From positions 1 through 64,000 of the forward strand of contig CAJKCQ010000003.1 of NCBI GenBank assembly GCA_905198475.1: 64,000 bases of DNA, written 5' to 3'. The notes below the pieces were generated by a model. It was not told the origin of the DNA and made no database searches. It worked only from the letters and a program-made list of their open reading frames with translations. Below are positions 37,258 to 45,913 of the stretch, in pieces; position 1 is the first letter of the stretch; every line of letters starts with the position of its first letter. A program made the translations under genes and the position numbers. The DNA is from an uncultured Sutterella sp. (GTDB taxonomy: Bacteria > Pseudomonadota > Gammaproteobacteria > Burkholderiales > Burkholderiaceae_F).

Positions 37258-37764
37258 ATGAAGTTTCACGAACACATCATCCGCGCCTCCATTCCGGAGC
37301 TTCCCTTCCAGCTCACGCGTGAAGCGCTCGCGCGCGGCATCGCCGGCTTCGCCCGGCATCCCGAGCACTACATCGAGGAGGTGAGCGGCTCGCGCATCAC
37401 CTCGTCCGAGACGGTCGGCGCCGAGCCCGGGTCAGTCGTCTTCGGCCGGGAGATCCGCTTCGGCGCGCTCGTCTTCGAGGAGCGCATCGAGCTCACCGCC
37501 GCGGGTGACTACCGCGCGCACGTCGAGGCCGACGGCCCGCGGCCCGCTTCTGACTTCACGATGACCATCGAGGAGCCCGAGCTGGGCTCGCTTTTCGTGC
37601 GCTTCACTTATCACGAGGACCGGCCCGAGGCGCCCGAGACGTCGCTCGAAGAGCGTCAACTCGCGCAGCTGCGCCGCCTCGCCTACGAGAGCAAGGACCG
37701 CAGCATCCTCTCGAAGATCCTCGAGGATCTCATCGAGGAGCACGCCTCCGGCCGTCCGGCCTGA
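37258..37764 (+). CDS. DUF1857 (SRPBCC-fold) family protein
   Basis: 168-aa soluble protein. The beginning KFHEHIIRASIPELPFQLTREALARGI and the segment SGSRITSSETVG match the DUF1857 family, which has a START/SRPBCC ligand-binding fold; no catalytic function is established. It lies 26 bases after aapM, so co-transcription with the importer is likely. It has no Walker motifs and is not the missing ATPase. Whether it has any role in amino-acid uptake is unknown. Confidence 0.68.
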   Translation: MKFHEHIIRASIPELPFQLTREALARGIAGFARHPEHYIEEVSGSRITSSETVGAEPGSVVFGREIRFGALVFEERIELTAAGDYRAHVEADGPRPASDFTMTIEEPELGSLFVRFTYHEDRPEAPETSLEERQLAQLRRLAYESKDRSILSKILEDLIEEHASGRPA

Positions 37765-37875
37765 GCGCTCCCCCAGGCACTCCCTTCGAAGGCCTTGCGC
37801 CTTCATCGTCAACGCGCCCGCAGGAGGTCCGCCCTCTCGGGCGCTTCTTGTCCTCCGCAACACCCGCACGCATCC

Positions 37876-40182
37876 ATGACAGAAATGCTTCCCGCGCGCA
37901 TCTGCGCCCGCATCGCCGAAGAGATCTCCTGCCGGCCGCATCAGGTGGAGGCCGCCGCCAGACTGCTCGACGACGGCGCCACCGTTCCCTTCATCGCCCG
38001 CTACCGCAAGGAGGCGACGGGGGGACTCGACGACGCGCAGCTGCGCACGCTCGAGGAGCGCCTCGTCTACCTGCGCGAGCTTGAGGACCGCCGCGGCGTC
38101 GTGCTCGCCGCCGTCGAGACGGCCGGCAAGCTCACCGACGAACTGCGCGCCTCGATCGAGGCGGCCGACACGAAGCAGACCATCGAGGACCTCTACGCGC
38201 CCTACAAGAGCCGCCGGCGCACGCGCGCCGTCATCGCCCGCGAGGCCGGGCTCGAACCGATCGCCGACCGGCTTCTCGCCGACCGCTCGCTCGATCCCGC
38301 CGCCGAGGCGGCCGCCTTCGTCAACGCCGAGGCGGGCTTCGCCGACGCCGCCGCGGTGCTCAACGGCGCCCGCGACATCCTCGCCGAGCGCTTCAGCCTC
38401 GACGTCGAGGTGCGCGAGGCGCTGCGCGCCTTCATGGCGAACCGCGGCGAACTGGTGAGCCGCGTGGTCGAGGCCGAAAAGGACAAGGCGGAGAAGTTCC
38501 GCGACTACTTTGACTACCGCGAACGGCTCGACAAGATCCCCTCGCACCGCGCGCTCGCCGTTCTGCGCGGCCGCCGCGAGGGGTTTCTCTCCGTCGCCGT
38601 GGAGCTCTCGCCCGAGGAGGAGGCGCTCACGCCCCATCCGGCCGAGGCGCGGCTCGCCGACGCGCTCGGCATCCGCCGCACGGGGCGAGCCGCCGACGAG
38701 TGGCTCCTCTCGGTCGTGCGTTGGACGTGGCGCGTGAAGTCGCGCCTCGCCATTGAGACGGACCTGCTCGAGGAGCTTCGCGAGCGCGCCGAAGACACGG
38801 CGATCACCGTCTTCGGCGACAACCTGAGGGATCTGCTTCTCGCCGCCCCTGCGGGGCACCACACGGTCGTGGGGCTCGATCCGGGCTTCCGCACCGGTGT
38901 GAAGACCGCGGTGATCGACGCCACGGGCCGCGTGCTCGCCCACGACGTGCTGATGATGCACCGCTCGGAAGGCGAGAAGGAGACGGCCAAGCTCAAGCTC
39001 GCCGCCCTCGTCACGCGCTACAAGGCTGCCTTCGTCGCGATCGGCAACGGCACGGCGAGCCGCGAAACCTCCGCCGTCGTGGGCGAGGTGTTCCGCGAGC
39101 ATCCTGAGGCGAAGTGCGTGCGCGTCATCGTGAGCGAGGCGGGCGCCTCGGTTTACTCCGCTTCGGAGCTCGCGGGCGAGGAGCTCCCCGGACTCGACGT
39201 GAGCTACCGCGGCGCCGTCTCGATCGCGCGCCGCCTGCAGGATCCGCTCGCCGAGCTCGTCAAGATCGACCCGAAGGCGATCGGCGTCGGTCAGTATCAG
39301 CACGACGTGGACCACCAGAAGCTCGAGCGCCGTCTCTCGGCCGTGGTCGAGGACTGCGTGAACTTCGTCGGCGTGGACGTCAACACGGCGAGCCCGCAGC
39401 TCCTCTCGCACGTGGCGGGCCTCACGCGCCGCGTCGCGCAGGAGATCGTCGCCTACCGCGAGGCGAACGGCGCCTTCCGCGACCGGGAGGCCCTGAAGTC
39501 GGTGCCCTATCTCGGCGCCGCACGCTTCCTGCAGGCGGCGGGCTTCCTGCGCATCCACCGCGGCGCCAACCCCTTGGACGGCACGGGCGTGCATCCTGAG
39601 TCCTACGGCCTCGTCGCGCGCATGGCCCGGCAGCTCGGCCTCGGGAGCGTGCGCGAACTCATGGGCAACGAGGCGCTGCTGCGCCGCATCCGCCCGCAGG
39701 ACTTCGCCGACGACAAGTTCGGTGCGCCCACGGTGATCGACATCATCCGCGAGCTTGAGAAGCCCGAGCGCGATCCGCGCGCGGAGTTCAAGACTGCGGA
39801 GTTCAAGGACGAGATCCAGACGATCGAAGATCTGCGTCCGGGCATGAAGCTCGAGGGCGTCGTCAACAACGTCGCCGCCTTCGGCGCCTTCGTGGACGTG
39901 GGCGTGCACGTCTCGGGCCTCGTGCACGTCTCCGCGCTCGCCGACCACTTCGTCAAGGATCCGCGCGACGAGGTGCGCGTCGGGCAGGTCGTGCGCGTCA
40001 CCGTCCTAGACGTGGACGTGCCGCGCCAGCGCATCTCGCTCTCGATGCGCTCGGACGGCGCGGCCGGTCCCCAGCCGGGCGCGGCGCGCGGTGCGCGTCG
40101 GGGCGGCAGGAAGGAGGATGCCGGCAAGCCCTCGCAGACGGCGCTCGGCGCCGCCTTCGCCGGCTTGAAGCGCGGCCGATGA
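37876..40182 (+). CDS. tex: Tex, S1-domain RNA-binding transcription accessory protein
   Basis: 768-aa nucleic-acid-binding protein. The Tex N-terminal helical domain starts EMLPARICARIAEEI and includes VPFIARYRKEATGGLD; the YqgF-like RNase-H fold lies at about 330-460 (VVGLDPGFRTGVKTAVID); the helix-hairpin-helix part at about 500-560 (FVGVDVNTASPQLLSHVAGL); and the S1 RNA-binding domain at about 650-725 (GMKLEGVVNNVAAFGAFVDVG). A Gly/Arg/Lys-rich tail follows. Starts at ATG 37876; the frame is open 27 codons upstream without similarity. Confidence 0.95.
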   Translation: MTEMLPARICARIAEEISCRPHQVEAAARLLDDGATVPFIARYRKEATGGLDDAQLRTLEERLVYLRELEDRRGVVLAAVETAGKLTDELRASIEAADTKQTIEDLYAPYKSRRRTRAVIAREAGLEPIADRLLADRSLDPAAEAAAFVNAEAGFADAAAVLNGARDILAERFSLDVEVREALRAFMANRGELVSRVVEAEKDKAEKFRDYFDYRERLDKIPSHRALAVLRGRREGFLSVAVELSPEEEALTPHPAEARLADALGIRRTGRAADEWLLSVVRWTWRVKSRLAIETDLLEELRERAEDTAITVFGDNLRDLLLAAPAGHHTVVGLDPGFRTGVKTAVIDATGRVLAHDVLMMHRSEGEKETAKLKLAALVTRYKAAFVAIGNGTASRETSAVVGEVFREHPEAKCVRVIVSEAGASVYSASELAGEELPGLDVSYRGAVSIARRLQDPLAELVKIDPKAIGVGQYQHDVDHQKLERRLSAVVEDCVNFVGVDVNTASPQLLSHVAGLTRRVAQEIVAYREANGAFRDREALKSVPYLGAARFLQAAGFLRIHRGANPLDGTGVHPESYGLVARMARQLGLGSVRELMGNEALLRRIRPQDFADDKFGAPTVIDIIRELEKPERDPRAEFKTAEFKDEIQTIEDLRPGMKLEGVVNNVAAFGAFVDVGVHVSGLVHVSALADHFVKDPRDEVRVGQVVRVTVLDVDVPRQRISLSMRSDGAAGPQPGAARGARRGGRKEDAGKPSQTALGAAFAGLKRGR

Positions 40183-40186
40183 AGCG

Positions 40187-40228
40187 GCGAAGCCCCCGGA
40201 GCGCCGCAGCGCGGTCCGGGGGCTTCGC
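40187..40228. terminator. Hairpin between tex and uraA
   Basis: A 14-bp stem (gcgaagcccccgga with tccgggggcttcgc) lies 4 bases after the tex stop, between convergent genes. It lacks a clear T-run on either strand, so termination may be weak or factor-assisted. Confidence 0.55.
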
Positions 40229-40255
40229 CTTCAAAAGGGAGGCCAAGCGGGGACG

Positions 40256-41593
40256 TCAGTCCTGCTTCTCTTCGATCTGCGCTTCGTGGGGTTCGGGTTC
40301 GGGGGTGCCGCTCACCCAGCGTTCACCGAGCTCCATGAGCGCGTTGAGGATGATCGCGCCGAAGGTCGCCGTGCCGATGCCGCCCAGGGTGAAGTTCCCG
40401 AGGTGGATCGTGAAGTCGCCCGCACCGAGGATGAGCGTCACGGCGGCGACGATCAGGTTGCGGTTGTCGCCGAAGTTGACGTGGTTCACCACCCAGACGC
40501 GGGCGCCCGCGACGGCGATCAGGCCGAAGACCACGATCGAGGTGCCCCCGAGGATCGGCTGCGGAATCGTCTGGATCACGGCGCCGAACTTGGGCGAGAA
40601 GCCGAGGATGATCGCGAAGACCGCGGCGACCGGGAAGAGCAGCGTCGAGTAGACGCGCGTCGCGGCCATCACGCCGATGTTTTCGCCGTAGGTCGTCACG
40701 CCCGTGCCGCCGAAGCTCGCCGAGAACATCGTCGCGATGCCGTCGCCGAGGAAGGCGCGGCCCATGTACGGGTCGAGGTTGCGGCCCGTCATGGCCGTCA
40801 CCGCCTTGATGTGACCGAGGTTCTCGCCCACGAGGATGATCACCACCGGGGCGATGAGCGTGATCGCCGAGGTCGTGAAGACCGGGGTCTCAAAGTGTGG
40901 AATGCCGAACCAGGCCGCCTCGCCGATCTTGGCGAAGTCGATCGGCGCGCCGAGGCCGAGGCCGTTCGTGAGCACGGCGTAGATCGCGTAGGAGAGGCCG
41001 AGGCCCACGAGGATGAGGAGCTTCTGCACGAGGCCGCGCGTGTAGACGGCCACGCCGCCCACGCAGATCACGGTGAGGATGGCGATCCAGGCGTCGAAGT
41101 CCGTCGGACCGACGCTCTTGACGGCCGTCGGGGCGAGGTTGAGGCCGATCACGGCGACCACGGCGCCGGTGACCACGGGCGGCATGAGCCGCTCGATCCA
41201 CTTCACACCCGTGCTCATGACGATCAGGCCGACGGCGCAGTAGATGAGGCCGCAGACGATGATGCCGCCCAGGGCGACCGGGATGTTCGGGTTGTGGCCG
41301 GAGCCGGCGACGTAGCCCGTCGCCGCGATCACCACGCCGATGAAGGCGAAGGAGCTGCCGAGGTAGCTCGGTACGTGCCCGCCCACGAGCACGAAGAAGA
41401 TGAGCGTGCCGAGGCCGCTCATCAGAATCGCGAGGTTCGGGTCGAAGCCCATGAGAAGCGGCGCGAGAACGGTGGAGCCGAACATGGCGACGACGTGCTG
41501 CACGCCGAGCGCGAGCGTCTGCCCGGCCGAGAGACGTTCGTCGGGCGCGATGATGCCGGAAGTCTTCAGCTTCCAGGAGGGGAAGTAGCTCAT
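40256..41593 (-). CDS. uraA: Uracil/xanthine permease (NCS2 family)
   Basis: 445-aa inner-membrane proton symporter for nucleobases. Many membrane segments are visible, with the family motifs LGVQHVVAMFGSTVLAPLLMG near the start, GENLGHIKAV (nucleobase motif) and FGGTGVTTYGENIGVMAATRV. Uracil specificity is inferred from overall similarity to UraA/RutG rather than xanthine carriers. ATG 41593 is chosen because AGAGGA lies 9 bases upstream and the family begins here; an ATG at 41623 would add 10 residues. Charged C-terminal tail (EPEPHEAQIEEKQD). Confidence 0.9.
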   Translation of the reverse strand: MSYFPSWKLKTSGIIAPDERLSAGQTLALGVQHVVAMFGSTVLAPLLMGFDPNLAILMSGLGTLIFFVLVGGHVPSYLGSSFAFIGVVIAATGYVAGSGHNPNIPVALGGIIVCGLIYCAVGLIVMSTGVKWIERLMPPVVTGAVVAVIGLNLAPTAVKSVGPTDFDAWIAILTVICVGGVAVYTRGLVQKLLILVGLGLSYAIYAVLTNGLGLGAPIDFAKIGEAAWFGIPHFETPVFTTSAITLIAPVVIILVGENLGHIKAVTAMTGRNLDPYMGRAFLGDGIATMFSASFGGTGVTTYGENIGVMAATRVYSTLLFPVAAVFAIILGFSPKFGAVIQTIPQPILGGTSIVVFGLIAVAGARVWVVNHVNFGDNRNLIVAAVTLILGAGDFTIHLGNFTLGGIGTATFGAIILNALMELGERWVSGTPEPEPHEAQIEEKQD

Positions 41594-41806
41594 CGAAAGT
41601 AATCCTCTGATGCGGATGCACAAACGGCTTCATTCTAATGACGCCGGTAACGAATTGTTTCGTGCGGTCCCGCACGACTTCTCGGGGCGCCGCCCGGGCG
41701 CCCCGTTCGCCCGGAACCCGCGGAATTTGCGACTAAAATGAGCGCCTTTCCCCTCCCGGCGCCCTCCGCAGGCGCCGGACAAACCTCCTTTTCTCGCTCT
41801 CCACGC

Positions 41807-43408
41807 ATGACGAGTCCCAATCCGGCGCTCGTGCGGGACGTTGCAGAACGCCGCACCTTCGCCATCATCTCCCACCCTGACGCCGGCAAGACGACGCTCA
41901 CGGAAAAACTTCTGCTTTTCGGCGGCGCCATTCAGATGGCCGGCGCCGTCAAGGGCCGCAAGGCCTCCCGCCACGCCACTTCGGACTGGATGGAGGTCGA
42001 GAAGCAGCGCGGCATTTCGGTGACGAGCTCGGTGATGCAGTTCCATTACCGCGACCACGTGATCAACCTGCTCGACACCCCGGGCCACGAGGACTTCTCG
42101 GAAGACACCTACCGCGTGCTCACGGCCGTCGATGCGGCGGTGATGGTGATCGACGCGGCCAAGGGCGTCGAGGCGCAGACCATCAAGCTCCTTGAGGTCT
42201 GCCGCATGCGCCGTACGCCGATCATCACCTTCATCAACAAGTTCGACCGCGAGGTGCGCGATCCGCTCGACCTGCTGAGCGAGATCGAGCACGTGCTCAA
42301 GCTCCAGTGCTGCCCGATCACCTGGCCGATCGGCATGGGCAAGACCTTCAGAGGCGTCTTCTCGCTGCTGAAGAACCACCTCGTGCGCTTCACACCGGGC
42401 GAGGACCGCCTGACGGCCGACCGCGAGCTCATTGAGGGGCTCGACAACCCCGAGCTCGACGAGCTCTATCCGATGGAGATGCCCTACGTGCGCGAGTCGA
42501 TCGAGCTCGTCGAGGGCGCGACCGAACCCTTCTCGCTCGAGAAGTTCCTCGCGGGCGAGCAGAGCCCGGTCTTCTTCGGTTCCGGCGTGAACAACTTCGG
42601 CGTCGAGGACGTGCTCAACGCCCTCGTGGACTGGGCGCCCGCGCCGCAGCCGCGCGACGCCGGCGTGCGCATGGTCGAGCCGACCGAGACGCCCTTCACC
42701 GGGTTCGTCTTCAAGATCCAGGCCAATATGGATCCGCGCCACCGCGACCGCATCGCCTTCTTCCGCGTCTGCTCGGGCCGCTATCAGCCCGGCATGAAGG
42801 TGAAGCACTGCCGCGAGGACCGCGAGATGAAGATCCCCAACGCGCTCACGTTCATGGCGCAGGACCGCGTCATCATGACCGACGCGGTGGCGGGCGACAT
42901 CATCGGCATCTACAACCACGGGCAGCTGCACATCGGCGACACGCTCACCGAGGGCGAGCGTCTGCAGTTCACCGGCATCCCGAACTTCGCGCCGGAGCTC
43001 TTCCGCGCCGCGCGCAGCAAGGACCCCTTCAAGGCGAAGCAGCTCCAGAAGGGCCTGCAGGAGCTCGGCGAAGAGGGCGCCATTCAGGTCTTCACCGGCG
43101 AATTCGGCAACATCCTCCTCGGCGCCGTCGGCCAGTTGCAGTTCGAGATCGTCGCGCAGCGCCTCGCCGACGAGTACAAGGTCGATGCGCTCTACGAGTC
43201 CACCGACGTCTCGACGGCGCGCTGGCTCTCGTTCCCCGACGACAAGACCAAGCGCGAGTTCGAGGCCGAGCAGGGCGCGCGCCTCGCGACCGACGTCAAC
43301 GGCAACCAGGTCTACCTCGCCACGTCGATCTACAACCTCGAGACCACGATGAAGCACTGGCCTCAGGTGACGTTCCACACGACGCGCGAGATGAACCAGA
43401 CGTTCTGA
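41807..43408 (+). CDS. prfC: Peptide chain release factor 3
   Basis: 533-aa translational GTPase that recycles RF1/RF2 from the ribosome. G-motifs: [10 protein letters not shown] (G1), [14 protein letters not shown] (G3) and NKFDRE (G4); the RF3-specific [20 protein letters not shown] is present, and a C-terminal domain III starts at about residue 400. ATG 41807 matches the family start; the upstream ATG 41738 would add 23 residues without similarity. Neither has a clear Shine-Dalgarno sequence. The 213-base gap to uraA must hold divergent promoters. Confidence 0.96.
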   Translation: MTSPNPALVRDVAERRTFAIISHPDAGKTTLTEKLLLFGGAIQMAGAVKGRKASRHATSDWMEVEKQRGISVTSSVMQFHYRDHVINLLDTPGHEDFSEDTYRVLTAVDAAVMVIDAAKGVEAQTIKLLEVCRMRRTPIITFINKFDREVRDPLDLLSEIEHVLKLQCCPITWPIGMGKTFRGVFSLLKNHLVRFTPGEDRLTADRELIEGLDNPELDELYPMEMPYVRESIELVEGATEPFSLEKFLAGEQSPVFFGSGVNNFGVEDVLNALVDWAPAPQPRDAGVRMVEPTETPFTGFVFKIQANMDPRHRDRIAFFRVCSGRYQPGMKVKHCREDREMKIPNALTFMAQDRVIMTDAVAGDIIGIYNHGQLHIGDTLTEGERLQFTGIPNFAPELFRAARSKDPFKAKQLQKGLQELGEEGAIQVFTGEFGNILLGAVGQLQFEIVAQRLADEYKVDALYESTDVSTARWLSFPDDKTKREFEAEQGARLATDVNGNQVYLATSIYNLETTMKHWPQVTFHTTREMNQTF

Positions 43409-43434
43409 CGTCCCGCAGCGGTTCCTGAAGACGA

Positions 43435-43467
43435 GAAAGCCCGGAGTGATCCGGGCTTTCTTCTTTT
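43435..43467 (+). terminator. Terminator after prfC
   Basis: An 11-bp stem (gaaagcccgga with tccgggctttc, loop gtga) is followed by TTCTTTT. Symmetrical A/T flanks mean it may also serve the convergent hydF. Confidence 0.85.
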
Positions 43468-43484
43468 GAGCGGCCTGCTGAGGG

Positions 43485-44717
43485 CTACTTCGCGAGCGCC
43501 GCGCGGTAGGCGGCGAGCGCCTCGGGGTGGCAGGAGAGCACGCGCTCGAGGTGTCCGCGCAGATAACAGATGGCGAGGCCGTAGTTCGTCATCGGCACAC
43601 CCTGCGCCTTGGCGCGGCGCAGCCGCATGAGCATGTGGCGGCGCGTCACCACGCAGCCGCCGCACTGAATGAGCACGGCGTAAGGCCTGAGGTCGTCGGG
43701 GAAGTCCTTGCCGACCGCCACTTCGATCTCGAGCTTTCGGCCGGTCTTCTCACGCAACCAGCGCGGGATCTTGAGCCGGCCGATGTCGTCCTTCTGCGGG
43801 TGGTGGCTGCACGTCTCGCAGATGAGCACGCGGTCGCCGTCCTTGAGCCGAGCGAGGGCCGCGGTGCCCTCGGCGAGCGCGATGAGGTCGCTCTTGGCGT
43901 AGGCCATCTGCAGCGAGAACGTGGTGAGCGGAATCGATTCGGGTGTCTGGCGCACGACGTCGTCGATCGCCTGCGAGTCCGTCATCACGAAGGCGGGCGG
44001 ACGCTTCAGCTCCGCGATCGCCTCGGCGACGCGGTCCTGCTGCACGACGACGACCTTGGCGTGCGCGTCGAGGAGTTCGCGGATCGCCTGCACCTGTGGC
44101 AGGATGAGGCGTCCCTTCGGGGCGCCCGAGTCGATCGGCGTGACGAGCACCGCCGTGTCGCCGGCGTGCGCGAGGTCGCCCGCGAGCGGCCGGTCGGGCT
44201 CGGTGTCGTCCTCGACGAGCCGGATGATCGCTTCGCGCAGCGCGTCGATGCCGGTGCGCTCGCGCGCGTCGGTGACGACGACGGGGATCCCGAGGGCCTT
44301 CGCTTCGGCGAGCACGGCCTCCGAGGGCGGCGTGACGCCCGCCTTGTTGAGCACGAGCACGGCGGCCGTGCCGAGGCGGCGGGCCGTCGCGACGAGGTCG
44401 CGGTCGTCGGCTTCGAGCCCTGCGGCGGAGGCGATGATGAGCGCGACGTCCACCCATTCGAGCACGGTCTTGGAGCGCTCGACGCGCGCGGCGCCGAGTT
44501 CGCCCACGTCGTCCACGCCCGCCGTGTCGATGAAGACCACCGGGCCGATCGGCGCAAGCTCGCAAGCCTTCTCCACCGGATCGGTGGTGGTGCCCGGAAC
44601 GTCCGAGACGATCGAGATGTGTTGGTTGGTGAGCGCGTTGGCGAGCGAGCTTTTGCCGGCGTTGCGCCGGCCGAAGAGGCCGATGTGGATTCTGAGTCCC
44701 TTGGGCGTGTCGAGCAT
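43485..44717 (-). CDS. hydF: [FeFe]-hydrogenase maturation GTPase HydF
   Basis: 410-aa GTPase scaffold that assembles the 2Fe subcluster of [FeFe] hydrogenase and delivers it to HydA. G-motifs: GRRNAGKSSL (G1), DTAGVDD (G3) and NKAG (G4). The C-terminal cluster-binding residues are in ETCSHHP (Cys-x-His) and QCGGC (CxxC). ATG 44717 follows AGGAAAC; the frame is open 33 codons further up through a terminator hairpin, which makes the longer form unlikely. The other two maturases, HydE and HydG, are not in the window. An inverted repeat in the leader (44736-44786) precedes the ribosome site. Confidence 0.95.
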   Translation of the reverse strand: MLDTPKGLRIHIGLFGRRNAGKSSLANALTNQHISIVSDVPGTTTDPVEKACELAPIGPVVFIDTAGVDDVGELGAARVERSKTVLEWVDVALIIASAAGLEADDRDLVATARRLGTAAVLVLNKAGVTPPSEAVLAEAKALGIPVVVTDARERTGIDALREAIIRLVEDDTEPDRPLAGDLAHAGDTAVLVTPIDSGAPKGRLILPQVQAIRELLDAHAKVVVVQQDRVAEAIAELKRPPAFVMTDSQAIDDVVRQTPESIPLTTFSLQMAYAKSDLIALAEGTAALARLKDGDRVLICETCSHHPQKDDIGRLKIPRWLREKTGRKLEIEVAVGKDFPDDLRPYAVLIQCGGCVVTRRHMLMRLRRAKAQGVPMTNYGLAICYLRGHLERVLSCHPEALAAYRAALAK

Positions 44718-44735
44718 GGTTGGGTTTCCTCCAAA

Positions 44736-44786
44736 CGTCGCCGGGCGGATCTTGGCGTGCGTGTTTTTTGGGTTGTTCCGGCGACG
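44736..44786 (-). promoter_or_regulatory. Inverted repeat in the hydF leader
   Basis: Nine bases at 44736-44744 (cgtcgccgg) pair perfectly with 44778-44786 (ccggcgacg) across a 33-base loop. On the minus strand the stem closes 5 bases before the hydF AGGA ribosome site. It may be an operator, a leader structure controlling translation, or chance in GC-rich DNA. Confidence 0.4.
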
Positions 44787-44794
44787 CACTTTAG

Positions 44795-44827
44795 AAAAAA
44801 GGCCGGATGCGTGCATCCGGCCTTCTT
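44795..44827 (-). terminator. Terminator after the hydrogenase structural genes
   Basis: A stem (gccggatgc / gcatccggc, extended by aag/ctt) is followed on the minus strand by six T. It separates the hydA-hydB-cytochrome unit from hydF, so hydF needs read-through or its own promoter. Confidence 0.85.
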
Positions 44828-44853
44828 GACTTGGAGCAATCCTCCGCGGGGGA

Positions 44854-45543
44854 TTACTTCTCGATGTTCGTGCGGATCACGTCGCGCTCGAACCAGACGG
44901 GCGCGTGGTGTTCAGCGGCTTCCACCGAGATGGTGCCCGGGCCGAGGCGCCAGATGCCCTTGAAGTGGGACATCGAGAGCAGCGCGAGCGGGATGTGGGC
45001 GCACACGACGAGGATCGAGATGATGATCGAGCCCCAGACGTGGAAGTAGAACGTCAGGAAGTAGACGAGCTTGCCGGTGACCGGCGCGCCGATCCAGAGG
45101 AGCCAGCCCGTCACGATGAGGGCGGCGATCATGCCCATGAAGAGCAGATACGAGGCCTTCTGGCCGCCGTTGTAGCGGCCCTGCGGCGGAACGGTCTCCG
45201 GCCCGAGGGGGATGCCGAAGAAGCGGCGGGGATAGTTGCCGAAGTTGAGGAACCAGCGCAGCGTATTGCGGTCCCACTCCAGGCAGGCGCGCATGATGAG
45301 CGCGAAGCGGTCCGGAGCGATGACGATGAAGCCGAGCAGATTGAACGTGAACACGGCGCCGAGGATCAGGTGGGCGAGCATCGTCGCTTCGGCAGCCTCG
45401 TCGGAGGGGTTGCAGAAGTAGACGTACACGCCCGTGAAGAGCAGCGCGAACCAGGTGATCGCGTTCACGGAGTGGAAGACCTTGTCCGGCGCATGGAAGC
45501 GCAGGATGCGGTCGTTGGGGGCGGCGGCGGAGATATTAGACAT
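44854..45543 (-). CDS. Hydrogenase-associated cytochrome b (formate dehydrogenase gamma-like)
   Basis: 229-aa membrane cytochrome b of the FdoI/FdnI-like type with four membrane helices (about 22-42, 58-78, 130-152, 162-190). Candidate haem histidines are in KVFHSVNAITWFA, MLAHLILGAVF, YFHVWGS and CAHIPLALLSM. The QGRYNGGQKASYLLFM motif is characteristic of formate dehydrogenase gamma subunits. Its start overlaps the small-subunit gene by 8 bases, so it is almost certainly the membrane anchor passing hydrogenase electrons to quinone. Annotation tools may name it a formate dehydrogenase subunit, but no formate dehydrogenase is nearby. Confidence 0.85.
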   Translation of the reverse strand: MSNISAAAPNDRILRFHAPDKVFHSVNAITWFALLFTGVYVYFCNPSDEAAEATMLAHLILGAVFTFNLLGFIVIAPDRFALIMRACLEWDRNTLRWFLNFGNYPRRFFGIPLGPETVPPQGRYNGGQKASYLLFMGMIAALIVTGWLLWIGAPVTGKLVYFLTFYFHVWGSIIISILVVCAHIPLALLSMSHFKGIWRLGPGTISVEAAEHHAPVWFERDVIRTNIEK

Positions 45544-45889
45544 GAGCAGCCTCCGTCATGGCGAGCATGGAGCGGGAGTAGTAGTGCGTATGGAGCAGTT
45601 CGTGCATCGTGTGATCCACGGGCTTGGCCTTCATGTCCTTGTAGACGGACATGACCACCTTGTTCTGGTGGGAGGCCGTGAGGCCCATCGCCTGGCAGAG
45701 CTTGTCGTCCTTGTAGAGGCCGGCCTGACGGGCGAGGATGATGGAGTTGCGGCGCGCGACCATGTCGCCGATGGCCCAGCCGCAGACGACGGCGGCGCCG
45801 ACGCACAGGCCGCTCACCTTCAGAAAGCCGCGGCGGCCGAGGATCAGGGCGGCGGGGCGTTCTGCGTAGGAATAGTTTTCAGAGAGCAT
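45536..45889 (-). CDS. hydB: [FeFe]-hydrogenase small subunit with twin-arginine signal
   Basis: 117-aa protein. The N-terminus has a Tat signal: LGRRGFLKVSG followed by LCVGAAVVCGWAIG (about residues 17-42). The rest matches the periplasmic iron-hydrogenase small subunit, with KDMKAKPVDHTMHELLHTHYYSRS recalling the end of Desulfovibrio HydB. In those enzymes the small chain wraps the large subunit and carries it through the Tat system. It lies 24 bases after hydA and overlaps the cytochrome gene, forming one transcription unit. Confidence 0.87.
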   Translation of the reverse strand: MLSENYSYAERPAALILGRRGFLKVSGLCVGAAVVCGWAIGDMVARRNSIILARQAGLYKDDKLCQAMGLTASHQNKVVMSVYKDMKAKPVDHTMHELLHTHYYSRSMLAMTEAAHV

Positions 45890-45913
45890 TTCTTCTCGAA
45901 CCTCAGTCAGGAA

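Noticed and set aside
37258..37764. Gene after aapM considered as the ABC ATPase AapP
   Set aside because: No Walker A, signature or Walker B motif; only 168 residues.
37432..39948. 838-codon open frame on the minus strand opposite tex
   Set aside because: Antisense artefact of GC-rich coding DNA; no recognisable domain.
42287..42298. Perfect palindrome GAGCACGTGCTC inside prfC
   Set aside because: Contains CACGTG but lacks the TTC/GAA flanks of parS and lies in coding sequence; likely chance.
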